DNA of 64,000 nucleotides from Blastocystis sp. Blastoise (lineage: Eukaryota > Sar > Bigyra > Opalinata > Blastocystidae), in contig JBBPEB010000033.1 in the NCBI GenBank assembly GCA_039096225.1, positions 327,001 to 391,000 on the forward strand, in the 5' to 3' direction. This document shows positions 29,610 to 42,833 of this stretch, piece by piece (position 1 is the first letter of the stretch; each line of letters opens with the position of its first letter). The notes beneath the pieces are model-generated. The model saw only the letters and a list, made by a program, of their open reading frames with translations, did not search any database and was not told where the DNA came from. Made by a program: the position numbers and the translations under genes.

Positions 29610-31208
29610 TTAAGGTTCATAAATGCCTTGAGGAAGATCAAATACAGAAGTTTGCATTTCAGAAATAGACTTCTTTCTAGCAATATGAATATATTTAGAG
29701 CCATGATTTCTAGTAACTTTTTGACCTTCTTGAGTAGAATTAACAATAGCTTCTGCACATGGATCATTTGCCTATTATATAGATAATAAATATTAAAGAA
29801 TAATGAATTACTTTTAAAATGAATGATAAAAAAAAAATTTATAAAAAATAATTATAAAATATTGAATAATAAATATACATATTCTTCGGGTTGTAAATAA
29901 GTAAAGGATGGATGTGATTGAAGATGATGTTGATGCCATTCACCAAGTTCTTTAACATCTGTAATAGTATATAACATACCACCATCTTTTAAGAAATATG
30001 AATATTCTGTTAGTAAAGATTGACTATATATTTTGTTTTATATATAGTATAAAAAATAATAATGTTATATATATTATAAAAAATAATAATGTTATATGTA
30101 TATTATAAAAAATATGTTATTTATATTATAAAAAATAATAATGTTATATATAGATTATAAAACATATGTTATATATTATAAAAATACTAATGTTATATAT
30201 ATATATACCTAACAATACGTCGACGATGATTTTTTTCTTTAAATTGAGGATCAGGAAAACATATAAATATTTTATCTACTTATATATATATATAGTTTAT
30301 ATATATATATATATATTATATATATGTAACTTATATATCAATAAATTAAATTTTAATGAAAAAATAAAAATTCAAATATATATATAATAATAATAATAAT
30401 TTTATCTACTTGTCCTTTTCCAATATAGTTCATAAGATACTTCATAGTATTTGTTCTTAATACAGATATATTTTGATATTCACCTGGATATTCTTCACGT
30501 AAATGCTGAATTGTTAAATGAACATATTCAACCACTTTCAGACGAATTTCAAGACCTAAACATAAATGATCGGGAAGAATCTTTGATAAAGCAACTATAT
30601 ATAGTAGTAATTACTTATATTATATATATAAGAATATATATAAGAATAATTATATATAAAAATAATTATATATATAAAAATAATTATATATATAAAAATA
30701 ATTATATAAATATAATAATAATAATAATAATAACAAATATATATAAGAATAACAAATATATATATAATAACTATATATATACCTGTTAAACCGCCATATC
30801 CACATCCAATATCAAGAACACTTACTTTACTATATATATATATAATTATCAATAAAATATAGAGAAATTCTCTATATACTGTAGTTCATTTTCTTTTTCT
30901 AATTCTTCATCATTACCTAAATATATATACATTATATAATAATAAAAAAATAAATGAAAACAAAGCAAAATCATACCTCCTTTAAAGAATTTGGGGTAAT
31001 AAGGACTCCAATCCATCTTTGAAGGACATTCAGGGTATTCAAATGAATCATTATGAGAAAGAGGATTGCAGTGAGCTCTTTGTCTGAAGAATCTCTTCAA
31101 AGGTCTGAAAGTAAGTTTCTCAGATTCACCATTTTGTTCTTCCATTGGTTTCTCATCGGCCATTTCTTGAGTTTCCTTTATTTCTTCTTTATTTACAACT
31201 TCACTCAT
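29610..31208 (-). CDS. METTL1/TRM8: tRNA (guanine-46-N7)-methyltransferase catalytic subunit
   Basis: Seven exons give about 310 residues. The first exon has a Glu/Lys-rich extension and then [19 protein letters not shown] and [15 protein letters not shown], the hallmark start of the family. The SAM-binding motif is [10 protein letters not shown]. Next are [13 protein letters not shown] and the catalytic [16 protein letters not shown] block. The C-terminal part has [17 protein letters not shown] and [16 protein letters not shown]. The enzyme makes m7G46 in tRNA variable loops with the WDR4/TRM82 partner, which is not in the window. It is divergent from the beta-adaptin gene. Confidence 0.94.
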
Positions 31209-31503
31209 AATGATTTATTTATTCAAAATAAGACTAGAAACTATGCTTACGCTGAATAAAAAGTCAAACTATAAAAAAACATCACTTTTTGAATAAAAAA
31301 CCAACGGCGAAATAATAGGAATAATCATTGTTTTTCATAAATTTGTAGGTATAAAAAATAATCGCTTTTTTCATCGGCTCATTCAGTACATGAAAAAATG
31401 ATTTTTGCTAAAATCTATTTCCTAAGAATCTCAACCATTATCAATAAAAACTAAGTATATACATCTTAATTGAGAGTCACCTAATTATATATAATCTATA
31501 GAA
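31209..31503. promoter_or_regulatory. Shared upstream region of METTL1 and beta-adaptin genes
   Basis: 295 bp between two divergent start codons. It contains AATAATCATTGTTTTTC-like and AATAATCGCTTTTTT-like strings but no motif I can assign. The regulatory role is inferred from position. Confidence 0.4.
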
Positions 31504-32894
31504 ATGAGTGATTTATCAAAATTAGAGGAATTAGCTAAAGACGCTTTAAAGAATACAAAGAATGCCGTTGTATCTACTTATGGTAAGGTCATGAGAAAGA
31601 TTAACGGTAACGACAGAAAGTACTTTAACTCAAATAAGAAAGGTGAAATTATTGAATGGAAAAACGGTTTACATAGTCTTGATAAAAACGAAGTAAAGAA
31701 TGCAGTCAAGAGTGTCATTGCTGCTATGACTATTGGTACTGATGTATCTTCTCTTTTCCCTGATGTTTTATCTTGTATGTCTTCCGAAAGTCTCGAAATC
31801 AAGAAACTTGTCTATTTATATTTAATTAATTATGCTAAAGATAAACCTGAATTATCTATTCTTGCTGTCAATACCTTTGTACGTGATACCGAACATGAAA
31901 GCCCTCTTATCAGAGCTCTTGCCTTACGTACTATGAGTTGTATTCGTGTTAAAGATATGATTGAATATCTTGTTATTGTCTTAGGTCGTTGCATCGATGA
32001 TAAAGTATGATGTGATGTGAATTTTTTTCAGTTATTATTTTTATTATTTTATTTATTTATTTATTATTTTATTTATTATTTTATTTGTTAATTTGTTTAT
32101 TTATTTATTATTTTATTTATTTATTTATTTATTTATTTATTTTTTTATTTATTTTTTTATTTATTTGTTTATTTATTGTTTTATTTATTTTTTTATTTTA
32201 TTGATTTATTTATTTATTTATTTATTATTTTATTATTATTTTATTTTTTTATTTATTATTTTATTATTATATTTTATTATTATATTATATTATTATATTT
32301 TATTATTATATTAATTTATATATTCTCTAGGATCCTTATGTTCGTAAGACTGCTGCTATATGTGTTGCTAAGTTCTATGATATGGACCCTGAACGAGCTG
32401 AAGATGAAAACTTTATTGAACGTCTTCGTAAAATGATCGGTGATACTTCCCCTATGGTATAATTACTATTATTATTTCTATATATTTATTATTTCTATAT
32501 ATTTATTATTTCTATATATTTATTATTTTATACATTTTAAGATAAGATTTAATGTATATTATATAATAATAAATAATATGAATTGTTATGTATTCTATAT
32601 ATTATTATACTTATTATTCTTATAGGTTGTTGCAAATGCTGTTGCTGCATTGAGTGAAATCAAAGAAACGTACGGCGAAGATCGCGATCCTTTACGTTTA
32701 AAGCCTAAACTTGTAATAAAGTTATTAGCTGCATTAAATGAATGTTCAGAATGGGGTCAAGTTTATATTCTTGATTGTCTAGCTACTTATATACCTCAAG
32801 ATGAAGATGAAGCTGAAAATATTGTCGAGAAAACATTACCTAGACTTCAACATGTGAATGCTGCTGTTATTCTAGGGTATATATATTATTATTA

Positions 32895-32989
<95 letters not shown>

Positions 32990-33462
32990 TTTTTTTTAAA
33001 TAATGTCTATACTATTCTGATTATATCTATATATAACTATCTATATATAGTGCTGTTAAAGTTATTTTACTTAACGTTGAAGATATTTCTGAAGAACTTG
33101 CGAAAACAGCTCTTAATAAGATGGCACGTGCTCTTGTAACGTTAGCTACTGACGAATGTCCTGAATTAAGATACGTCGCTCTTCGTAATCTTCGTCTTAT
33201 CGTACAAAAGGTCCCTAATCTACTTAGTAAAAATATTCAAGTATATATATATATTTTTTTTTTAATTATTAATAATTTTATTTTATTTAATTTTTTCTTT
33301 ATTATTATTATTAGTTTCTTTTTTATTTATGATATATATAGGTATTCTTCTGTAAATATAATGATCCTTTATATGTAAAAATGGAAAAGATTGAATTACT
33401 GATTTCATTAGCTACCCCTCGATTCGTTGAACGTATTCTAGCAGAACTCAAAGAGTATATAG

Positions 33463-33526
<64 letters not shown>

Positions 33527-34043
33527 TCATGTAATATATATATATATTATATATTCTATCAATAGATATGCTACGGAGGCTGATATTGAGTTTGTGCGTA
33601 CTTCTGTTCGTGCTATAGGTCGATGTGCCATTAAAGTTGAAAGCAGTTGCGATCGATGTGTAAATGTCCTTCTCTATCTTCTTCAATCTAAAGTATATAG
33701 TTATTATTATATTTATTTTATTTATGTTCATTATTATTATATTTATTTTCATTATTTTATTATATTTATCTTCATTATATTTATATATATTATATATGTA
33801 TATATAGGTTAATTATGTAGTTCAAGAGTCTATATCTGTAATGAAAGATATATTCCGTAAATATCCTAATAAATATGAAAGTGTCATTGCTCCTATGTGT
33901 AATGCTCTCGAATCATTGGATGAACCAAATGCAAAATCCTCTATGATCTGGATTCTTGGTGAATATGTTGATATTATTGATAATGTTGCAGATATATTAG
34001 ATAATATGATTGATAACTTCCATGAAGAAACTCCTCAAGTATA

Positions 34044-34098
<55 letters not shown>

Positions 34099-34792
34099 AA
34101 CATATCTATAACAATACTATTTAGGTTCAAGAACAATTAATAACCGCGATTATCAAGCTGTTCTTAAAGCGTCCTAATGAGGCTGAATCCCTCGTTTCTA
34201 GTGTCCTCACTATGGCTACTGAAGAATGTACAAATCCTGATATACGTGATAAAGCTTATATCTATTGGAGATTATTATCTACATATCCTGATGTTGCTAA
34301 GAAAATGGTCTTTTGTGAACTTCCTGCTGTTAATTTCAGATTTGAAGAAGTATATATATATATATACAATTTATTCTAATTTAAGTTTTTTTTTTATTAT
34401 TAGATAATTCTAAATATATATATATATAGATTATTGATGATGATACCCTTCAAGAATTATTAGAAGAAATTGGTTCTGTCGCTTCTGTATATCATAAGCC
34501 CGCGTCTACTTTTATTACCGCCAAGCGTGGTCCCCCTCCAACTGATATATCTAAATTAGAAGCTCAAGAGGAATCTATTGATATATTAAATAGTGATGAA
34601 GAAGAAGATGATGATGATGATTTAGATATTGATATGGAAGAACAACCCAAGAAATCCAAGAAACCTACCCAACAAAGTACTGTAGAAGAAGAAGAAGAAG
34701 AAGAAGAAGAGGAGGATGATGATATATTTGAAGTTCAAACACCCAAAAAATCAAAGGCACGTGATGATATTGATGATTTATTAGGATTCTAA
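31504..34792 (+). CDS. Adaptor-complex beta subunit (AP-1/AP-2 beta-adaptin), ear-less
   Basis: About ten exons (the first is 31504-32004) give roughly 700 residues of HEAT-like adaptin trunk. Family blocks are [32 protein letters not shown], the [11 protein letters not shown] segment, [84 protein letters not shown] and [13 protein letters not shown] beta subunits form the core of clathrin adaptors at the trans-Golgi or plasma membrane and bind dileucine cargo. Here the trunk is followed only by an acidic, Glu/Asp-run linker ending DIDDLLGF, with no appendage domain. Introns are TTA/ATT-rich. Confidence 0.92.
32897..32985. repeat. (TTA)n tract in a beta-adaptin intron
   Basis: About thirty ATT/TTA triplets in a row directly after the splice donor. 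Similar triplet runs occur in other introns of this gene (near 33462-33520 and 34047-34097). Confidence 0.9.
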
Positions 34793-35272
34793 ACATATAT
34801 ATATATTATCCTCATTTTTATAATGTTATAAATTATTTTCTTATTCATGTATTCTTTTTATTAGCATGTATATTTGTATATTCTTATTGTATATAATTCC
34901 TTAAGACTTGTTCAATAGGTTTTTATATATAGTTCTATTCACATAAATTAGTGATAAATATCGCTTTTTTAATAAATAGAACTAGTTTTCATTTTCTTTA
35001 CTATTCTTATTTATTGGAAATATATATTATTATTAGTCATCTATGATAATGATTCATATATTATAGAAATTGTTTTGTTTTGTTTTATTTTTTTAATTTT
35101 TTATTATTTTTATATATATTTTTTTGTTTATTATCTATTTGATGTTATAAATAGTGTAATTGAGATAGGTATATATATATTATAGAGTATCTAATTAGGA
35201 ATAAACAATTCATGTAAACATTTATATATTTTTACACATATACATAAAACAAGTGATTATAATGAATTCTAA
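34793..35272. other. Convergent intergenic region
   Basis: 480 bases between the 3' ends of the adaptin and SLU7 genes, T-rich around 35070-35120. No gene was seen. Confidence 0.4.
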
Positions 35273-35971
35273 TTATTCTGCTTTATTTGCAAGACAATAA
35301 GCATTTTTCATTGTTTGATGGCAACATTGATAACTAGATATAGTAGAATATATTTATATAATTTTAAATAAAAAATATATATAATTATAGTCATTAGATG
35401 AAAATTCTATCGATTGATGAGATATAATGATGTATAGTTATGAATAATATATATATATAACTATATATATATATATACCCCCATTTCTTATCTGTAGTTG
35501 AATACCATGATCCGTAAATGGCGGTATGATTTCCCGGGAATACATCTTCCTCATATTTAGATTTAGGAATTAACTATATATATAGTTAATCATTATTATT
35601 CAGAAGATAGAAGAATAATAATAAAAGGTGAATAATAAATAATAATAAAATAAAATCTATATAAATAATGAATAAAATTTATTTATATAATTAATATAGC
35701 TATATGACTATATATATATATATATATACAGTAGGTAGTCCTTTAATAACACGTCCATTTTGATCGTACTCCTGATAGCTCTCGGATTGTCCGAGTAACA
35801 AGTCGTCATCATCATAATTCGTTGGCGCCACAGCATTATAGCGGGAAAGAATCTTTTTAGTTTGCTCTTCTTTTAATTGCTTCGAACGCTCTTCGTACTG
35901 TTTCTGAAGAAGAGCTAGAATGATATAGATATATAGATATATATAGAAAGATATAGAAATATAGATATATA

Positions 35972-36010
<39 letters not shown>

Positions 36011-37941
36011 AAATAGTAAATATATACATTTCTATCAATAATAAAAAAGATAAATATAATTATATGGATACCTGTAGCAGTAGGATCAGCAGTCATATTG
36101 ATGTTTTCCCCGCGGGTATGGGCTTCCCAAGCAAAGATCTATATACATATATATATAATTATTAAAACCAGTCCAATAAGAGTGTGTAAGCATAGATATA
36201 TATCTATTATTTTTGAATTAGAAAAAAGTGAAAATAAATAAGAAAACAAATAATAATATAATACTTTATATATATATATACTTGTGTCTTTGCGAATTCT
36301 TTGACGTCTCCCGTGGATCTCAAATAATTTTCACCCATAAAATTGATTTCATCAGGTTTTTTATTGGTTCCTTCAAAGGGATTCGCACGCATAGCACGTG
36401 ATTTGGGATCTATTAATATATAATTTAGAAATAGTGTTTAAAAAAATTAGAATAAGATGATAATATATTTATTTGAAATAGAAATAATAAATATTTATAT
36501 AGTTTAATATATATATATATTATATATTATATAATATTATATATATCATAATAAGCTGAGTCTGGATCTAGATTCAGTAGATATTTAGCTGTGTCTTCTC
36601 GAACACGTAAACTCTGAGAGGTGGCGTTAAGAGGATCCCCAGTAAGAGCCAATAGTTTGTTGGCCGTTGACTCTGGAAGAACACTATTCAAATAATATTT
36701 ATATATATAATATTATATATATTATATATATATATATATAGAAAGACTAGAATGATATGAGTATATAAATACTATACACTATAATGATTATAATATAATA
36801 TATATTCTATAATAAATATAATAATAAGAGTATACGTTCCATTTTCATATTGTTTATCGACCATGGAGTCTCTCTTAGCAGGTTGTTTCGTGAGGTCGCT
36901 GGAGAACCGCTTCTGATCGTCATCGGGCTCCGTCATAAACTGATTATCTAAATCTTCTATCTATATATATATATAAGATAATAATAATCATAGAATATAT
37001 ATATAGATAAAATATATATATATATAAAAGATAATAATAATCATAGATATAATATAGATAAAATATATATATATATATAAAAGATAATAATAATCATAGA
37101 TATAATATAGATAAAATATATATAAAAGATAATAATAATCATAGAATATATATATAGATAATATATATATATAGAAGATAATAATAATCATAGAATAATA
37201 TATAGATAAAAAATATTATATATATACCTTTCTTTTCTTTCTTTCTAAATCAGCTGTTTGAAGTGTTTTCGCAAAGTCATCTACAATCTCATTCGTATCT
37301 GCACTATATATATCAACATATATATAACTAATATAAAAAATACACAATATAAAAAAAACCTATAAACATATCAATAATAATATATCAAAGTCAATCGATT
37401 CATATATATATATATATATACCCATTCCATCGATCTCTTTTACCATCATAATCATAATCAATTTCTTTCTGAATTACCTCATCAGGCATAATGTCCTCAT
37501 TGGTCAACCATGCACCTCGCTTACGTTTAGGATAAAAGCAATCCTTTTCCGTATGTGTCATTGAACCACAATTCTTGCAAGCACCCTTTCTATATTTTTT
37601 TGCAACACCTAGAAATTTTCCTCTTTCATAACTTGCTTTTGTATCAGCATGTGTTTTCTCCGTATAACGTTGATGCTTCAAACCTTCATTCTATATAAAA
37701 TAATCATTAATAAAAAATGAATGCATAATAACGACAAAATAAGAATTCTAAGATATTCTATTCTATATACTTCATCTTGATGTAAATACCAAGGAGCTTT
37801 TGCCATATATTCAGGCATATGAGGGTTAATCATATTACCTTCTTTATCGACAGCAGGCGCAAGTGTACCTGCCTTACGAGCTTCCTCAATTTCCTTTTGT
37901 TTCTTACGAAGATCTCTTGCAGTTACACCAGAACTTGACAT
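35273..37941 (-). CDS. SLU7: Pre-mRNA splicing factor SLU7
   Basis: Nine or so exons give roughly 450 residues. The N terminus has [22 protein letters not shown] and [18 protein letters not shown], then the CCHC zinc knuckle [14 protein letters not shown] followed by PRKR-like basic residues and [10 protein letters not shown]. Further exons give [27 protein letters not shown] and [20 protein letters not shown]. The last gives [35 protein letters not shown] and NKAE. SLU7 acts in the second catalytic step of splicing and affects 3' splice-site choice. Its presence fits an intron-rich genome. Confidence 0.94.
36961..37225. repeat. Tandem repeat in a SLU7 intron
   Basis: About five imperfect copies of a roughly 50-55 bp unit containing AGATAATAATAATCATAGA followed by a TA-rich spacer. 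Confidence 0.8.
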
Positions 37942-38282
37942 GACTCTATAGAATTAGAATATCAATAAGAATCAATAAGAATCACAAAACTATTTATATC
38001 TCTGATACAAATAACTTTTTGAAAAATATCGAATTTTTCGTTTTTTATTTTTATATTTTTTTCTGCCACTTTCTTTCATCTCTTTATTCTGAATTGTAAA
38101 AATCATTTATATATTTATTTTGTCAACACATATACATACTCTTTCATAAAAACTTATTTAATTATTATTTCCAAAAATAAAAACGGAAAATGTCAATCAA
38201 AAAACAACACAAAAAAATTATATACATCAAAGAAGAACATATAGGTAGTGAATACTTAGAGTAATGAAAATAAAAAATGTTT
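37942..38282. other. Intergenic region between SLU7 and RPA12 genes
   Basis: About 340 bases, with both neighbours on the minus strand. It holds the SLU7 promoter and the RPA12 3' end. No gene or motif was recognised. Confidence 0.4.
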
Positions 38283-38831
38283 TTAATTGTTTTGAGAATA
38301 CTTGTATCTGCATTTAGGACATTCGTAGAAGACAGTTGAACCTTCATCAGCACTTCTTAATTGTAATGTATAGAACATCATTTGAGAATGACCACAACGA
38401 GGACATTCTTCATCAACCTATAAATTTATATAAATTTATGTTTATTATATCTTTAAATTGAAATTAAATATAGTTTAAGATCATTTCAAATATTCAGAAA
38501 AAAAATAATAAGGATATAAACTATATATACAAAAGCATTATTAGATTTCTCCTTCTTCTTTTTATCTTCTTCTAACCAAGCCTATACATAATAAATAAAT
38601 AGAAATTTTAATAAGTAAATATTAATTTAAACATACAAGAGGAGCTTTAGGTTTACTGTGAGAGACAATAATTGTATTATGTAAGTCTTCAAATGTGCAC
38701 TTAAACTTACAAACACCACAAGCAATTTCTCCAGATTCAGGAAGTTCAAGAATTGTACCACATACAGGACAGAAATCGACATTAAGTCTAGATTCCCTAG
38801 TTTCATTGAAGTGAGTAATGAATTTTGACAT
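38283..38831 (-). CDS. RPA12: DNA-directed RNA polymerase I subunit RPA12
   Basis: Three exons give about 130 residues. The N-terminal zinc ribbon is FCPVCGTILELPESGEIACGVC. The C-terminal TFIIS-like ribbon is CPRCGHSQMMFYTLQLRSAD followed by EGSTVFYECPKC. The RSADEG motif marks the RNA-cleavage loop of RPA12 and Pol III subunit RPC11; the N-terminal ribbon and length fit Pol I better. The subunit supports proofreading and termination in rRNA synthesis. It is divergent from the CENP-T-like gene by 293 bp. Confidence 0.92.
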
Positions 38832-39124
38832 TTATTTTATATTGATGAAGAAATACGCAATACAAATATCAAAAGAACAAAACCATAAAGAAAACAGTTG
38901 CTTTCTTTTTCCATGGTAATCCTTTTCTTGTGCAGTGATATATATGTTTTTTCCATGAAAGTATTCTATTTGAGCATAAAAATATGGTTCTTTTGTGACT
39001 TACCCTATAGAGTTATCTTGCCCTATAGAAGACAATAATAATAAAGAAGAAAAACTTCTTTATAGAGGGTACTTTTTTTATAATTTTTTAAAAATATTAT
39101 TTATATTCTTTTTAGTATCTTCTA
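38832..39124. promoter_or_regulatory. Shared upstream region of RPA12 and CENP-T-like genes
   Basis: 293 bp between two divergent start codons. A repeated GCCCTATAGA-like string occurs near 39001-39028 (CCCTATAGAGTTATCTTG and CCCTATAGAAGACAATA). Function is unknown. Confidence 0.4.
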
Positions 39125-41848
39125 ATGAGTAATCAGACACCTAGAAGTATTTTTGAAAAGGCAATCAAAGAGTTACCTCCAGTGACTCCAGATGAAATGC
39201 CTCCACCAAAACCTAGATACTCATTCTTAACACCATCCTCAACAAAATCAGATAGTTTCTTTCAAACTCCAAAGGATGTACTTTCTCTGTCCGATGCAAC
39301 GATTGGAGATATATCTTCTTTCTCACCATTTGTTCCTTCTGTTGAATTAAAACAGTATCAGAATGTTGCAGAAGCTCAGCGTCGTATAGACGAGCTCAGA
39401 CGTCTTCAGAAAGAAGAAGAAGAACGATTACTTCATTCTCCAGAAGCACCTAATTTAAATCGTATGTATGATTCTCCTCGTCTTCCTGATGTATCTACAT
39501 ATGTACAGAGACCATCATTACCTCCAGAGCCTCCAGTATCTCCTCCTCCAGCATTTAATCCTCATCCTCAACCTCCATTAATTGAGTTTACTGAACGTCA
39601 TCAAGAATTCACAAATACATCTATTGAAAATGATTCTCTTTTGAATCCAAAAGCAGAAACAAATACGAGAAAGACTGTTTTTTCAAATTCTTTATTAAAT
39701 AGTCCTAACAATGCTTCTGATTTACATATAAATGATCTGAATGAAATGGATTCTTATTCGGATACTATTGAAAGAGTTATTGTTCGTTATGATGATTCAC
39801 AAGATGGTATTGATAAGGATAATAATAAAGATAAAGATATAAAGAATCAGTCATTTCCACTTCTTTCAGTTTCTCAACGATCACTTCCTAATTCTTTATC
39901 TACTTCTACTCTACCTTATATATCTTCACCATCCTTAGACTATCAACCTCCTTCTTCAAGTCCTTCTTTCAATTCTATTCCTCCTTATCCACCTAATGAT
40001 TTATCTATTGAAAATAATATTAAAAATAATATTGTTGAATCTAATGAAAAATCTAATGAGAAATCTAATGAAAAATTAATTGAAAAATCTAATGAAAAAT
40101 CTAATGAAAAATTAATTGAACAATCAATTGAACAATCTAATGAGAATCATTCCTTTATACCTGGAACTCCTGGAACATCACAAAATATTCAAAATGAAAA
40201 AGATATTATAAACAATTCTTTATTGAATATAGAAAGAAATAAAAATACTAATAATAATACTAATAATAATACTAATAATAATAATACTAATAATAGTTCT
40301 CTTCTAGGATTTACATCGCATCTAGGTCTTAGTTCATTAAAAGATGAATCTCTTTCTCCTTCTGTATCTATATTAAAACAATCTCCATCTAATTCTAATT
40401 CTATACATCCTCTCTCTTCACCTTCTTCTTCACAATCTATAAATCAATCGATAAATAGTCTTTCTCAACCACTGAAAACATCTGAAATAACTAGTCAGCC
40501 AACAAAAGCACCTGTTTTTCCCTTCTCACCTATTGAAAAAGGTACTACTATTCCTCTTGTAAAGAAAGAAGAATTACAAATTACTATAGATAAGAACACC
40601 TTGACTATAAGTGAGAATGAAAATATATCTCCAGAATCCAATGAATTATTATCTTTCGGAAATACTATTCCATTAGAAGAATCAACTCTTCGAAATCCTA
40701 TTTCTGATGGTATAGTGAACGAAGGCCTATTAAAAGAAGATCAAGAAGAAGAAAAAGATAATAATCATGGGAATTCTCTTCTAATTAATGAAGGAAATGA
40801 AAGTATAGGTGAACAATCCTTATTACAAAAAGAAATTAATCAACAGAATTCTATCCATAAAGATATTGATATTGATATAGATGAACAAGATCAAGAAGAA
40901 AAGCACGTGATTGAAGGGGAACACAATCAAGTTAGTGAAGGTCATTTATCATCTATGTCTTTGTCTGACCAATCAAATCATTCTAATTTTTCGTATCCCT
41001 CTATGTCTTCAATATCTGTGGATGATAAAGGAACACAAACATCAAAAGAAATGAAAGAAGAAATCGAGTTAAATAAACAAAAAGAAAAGTTATTGGAAAA
41101 GAAGAAAAAAGAGGAGAATGAATTAGTCACATTTAAACAGTTTTTAGCGCAACGAATTCGAAATCAGAAATCAGATATAATAGGAGATCAGGAAAATAAG
41201 AAGAAGAATCAAGACATTGGTGATAAGCCATCTCTTCCTCATACGTTTTCCAAACAACTATATGTATCTTTCTCCTCGAAACGTGTAGCAAAAGGATGTA
41301 ATAATGTTATTAATGAAGTCACACAACAATTCTTTGATGTATCTATAATTATTATTATTATTACATTATATTTATTATTATATTTATTATATTTATTATT
41401 ATATTTATTATTATATTTATTATTATATTTATTATTATTATGTTTATTATTATTCATATTTTAATCATTTTAATTATTCATTTATTTATGACATACACTA
41501 TACATAAAATATATATACAATGTTTATAGATGATAGGAAATGATTTGAGAGTGTTTGCTGAGCATGGTCATCGAAGAACCATTGATGTCTCTGATGTTCA
41601 AATACTATTAAAAAGGTATATATAGTTTTATTTTTTTTTTTTACTATTTTAGTAAACATTATTATAGATTTATAACAAGATTATATATATTTATAACATT
41701 ATAATATATATTCTATTAATTCTCTAATTCTAGACAACGATTAATTGATAAAGACACACAATATGAAGATTTAGTTCGCACATATATGCCTAAAGAACAA
41801 ATTGAAGAACTTATTCCTATTCCAAAAGGAAAAACACAAAAGAAATAA
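39125..41848 (+). CDS. CENP-T-like inner kinetochore protein
   Basis: Three exons (39125-41338, 41530-about 41615, then to TAA 41848) give roughly 800 residues. The C terminus fits a CENP-T histone fold. The first helix ends CNNVINEVTQQFFD, then MIGNDLRVFAEHGHRRTI and DVSDVQILLKRQRLI. The family tail follows: DLVRTYMPKEQIEELIPI. The N terminus begins MSNQTPRSIFEKAIKELPP, resembling the TPR motif at the start of vertebrate CENP-T. The middle is disordered, Ser/Pro-rich, with many SP/TP sites and a SNEK/LIEK repeat (about residues 305-345). A Lys/Glu coiled coil precedes the histone fold. CENP-T pairs with CENP-W on centromeric DNA, and its N terminus recruits Ndc80. Cnn1 of yeasts is the equivalent. 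No CENP-W was seen nearby. Confidence 0.82.
40030..40145 (+). repeat. SNEK/LIEK peptide repeat in the CENP-T-like protein
   Basis: Coding tandem repeat of four-residue units (SNEK, LIEK, LIEQ, SIEQ), about nine to ten copies, in the disordered middle region. An Asn/Thr-rich stretch follows at 40240-40300. Confidence 0.8.
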
Positions 41849-42833
41849 CGTTTCTTTTTTTTTTAATTATTATATATATATATATATATATATAATTGTT
41901 ATCTATTTCCTTAAACTTGATATTTTTTTCTTCTTTTACTTTATCAATATTTTCCTTTTCTTCTTTTTTATCGACTTAATAGCATTTGCTTTTTATCTAA
42001 CATCACTTTTTTAATTCTCTCTTTGAACTCAGTTCTTGCAATTCTATTTTTTTCTCTTCTCTTTTTTTCTGTGTCGCTTCTAAAAGTATTCACATATAAA
42101 AGTCTTTTTTGTTTGTCAATATTGTACCCTTTTTCAATTATTAATATATCAAATTGGATTCTCAATACATTTTATCATCACATAAAAGTATATATTGCAT
42201 TATAGACTAGAGAAACCATCAATAATATTTTTTAAAAACGAACAAAAATATGGAAAATATTTGTGTTTCTATTTACCAATAAATATATTCTTGAGATTAT
42301 GTTTCTCAAGATGATACTTACGATATTTAATGATTTGAAGATTCAAAAACACATACAATTATTTTTCAAAGTGTTATAAATTGCACCTGTTGATCTCTAT
42401 TACTTAATTTACGACATCCCTTACATATATGAATATAATATATAAACATTGAACAAAAGAAAACTGAACAATTAAGAAAAGAAACAATCAGTAAGATTCA
42501 TAATGAATCAATTGCGTTTTTGTAAAAGAGTTCTCTGTTTTCTTCTCCACCTACAAATTCGATAACCGTCATTATTCTCAACTCCTACGATTCTACACAA
42601 ACAAAACCGCGATTATCGGTAAAAGGCCTCTAGAATCTTCTAAGGGTTATGAACATGTTTGAAGATTCCTTTTCTATGCCAGAAAAAAATGTAACAATAA
42701 AACGACGGATTTTTATTTTGTTGAATAAATAATAAATAATTTATTCAAGTGAGTTATTTTCGCCAAAATACTATACTAAATCCCTTGTTTATACGTAATT
42801 CTTTCTTTTTAAATTTAAACCAGACTTTACATA
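41849..42833. other. Intergenic region between CENP-T-like and SPX genes
   Basis: Nearly 1 kb with only short, compositionally unremarkable open frames on both strands. A less A+T-rich stretch at 42590-42650 (AAACCGCGATTATCGG, GGCCTCTAG) stands out upstream of the SPX gene and may be part of its promoter. Confidence 0.45.

Noticed and set aside
32093-32436. Phe/Ile/Tyr-rich frames in the first beta-adaptin intron
   Set aside because: They are translations of TTTATTTA repeats within a clear intron.
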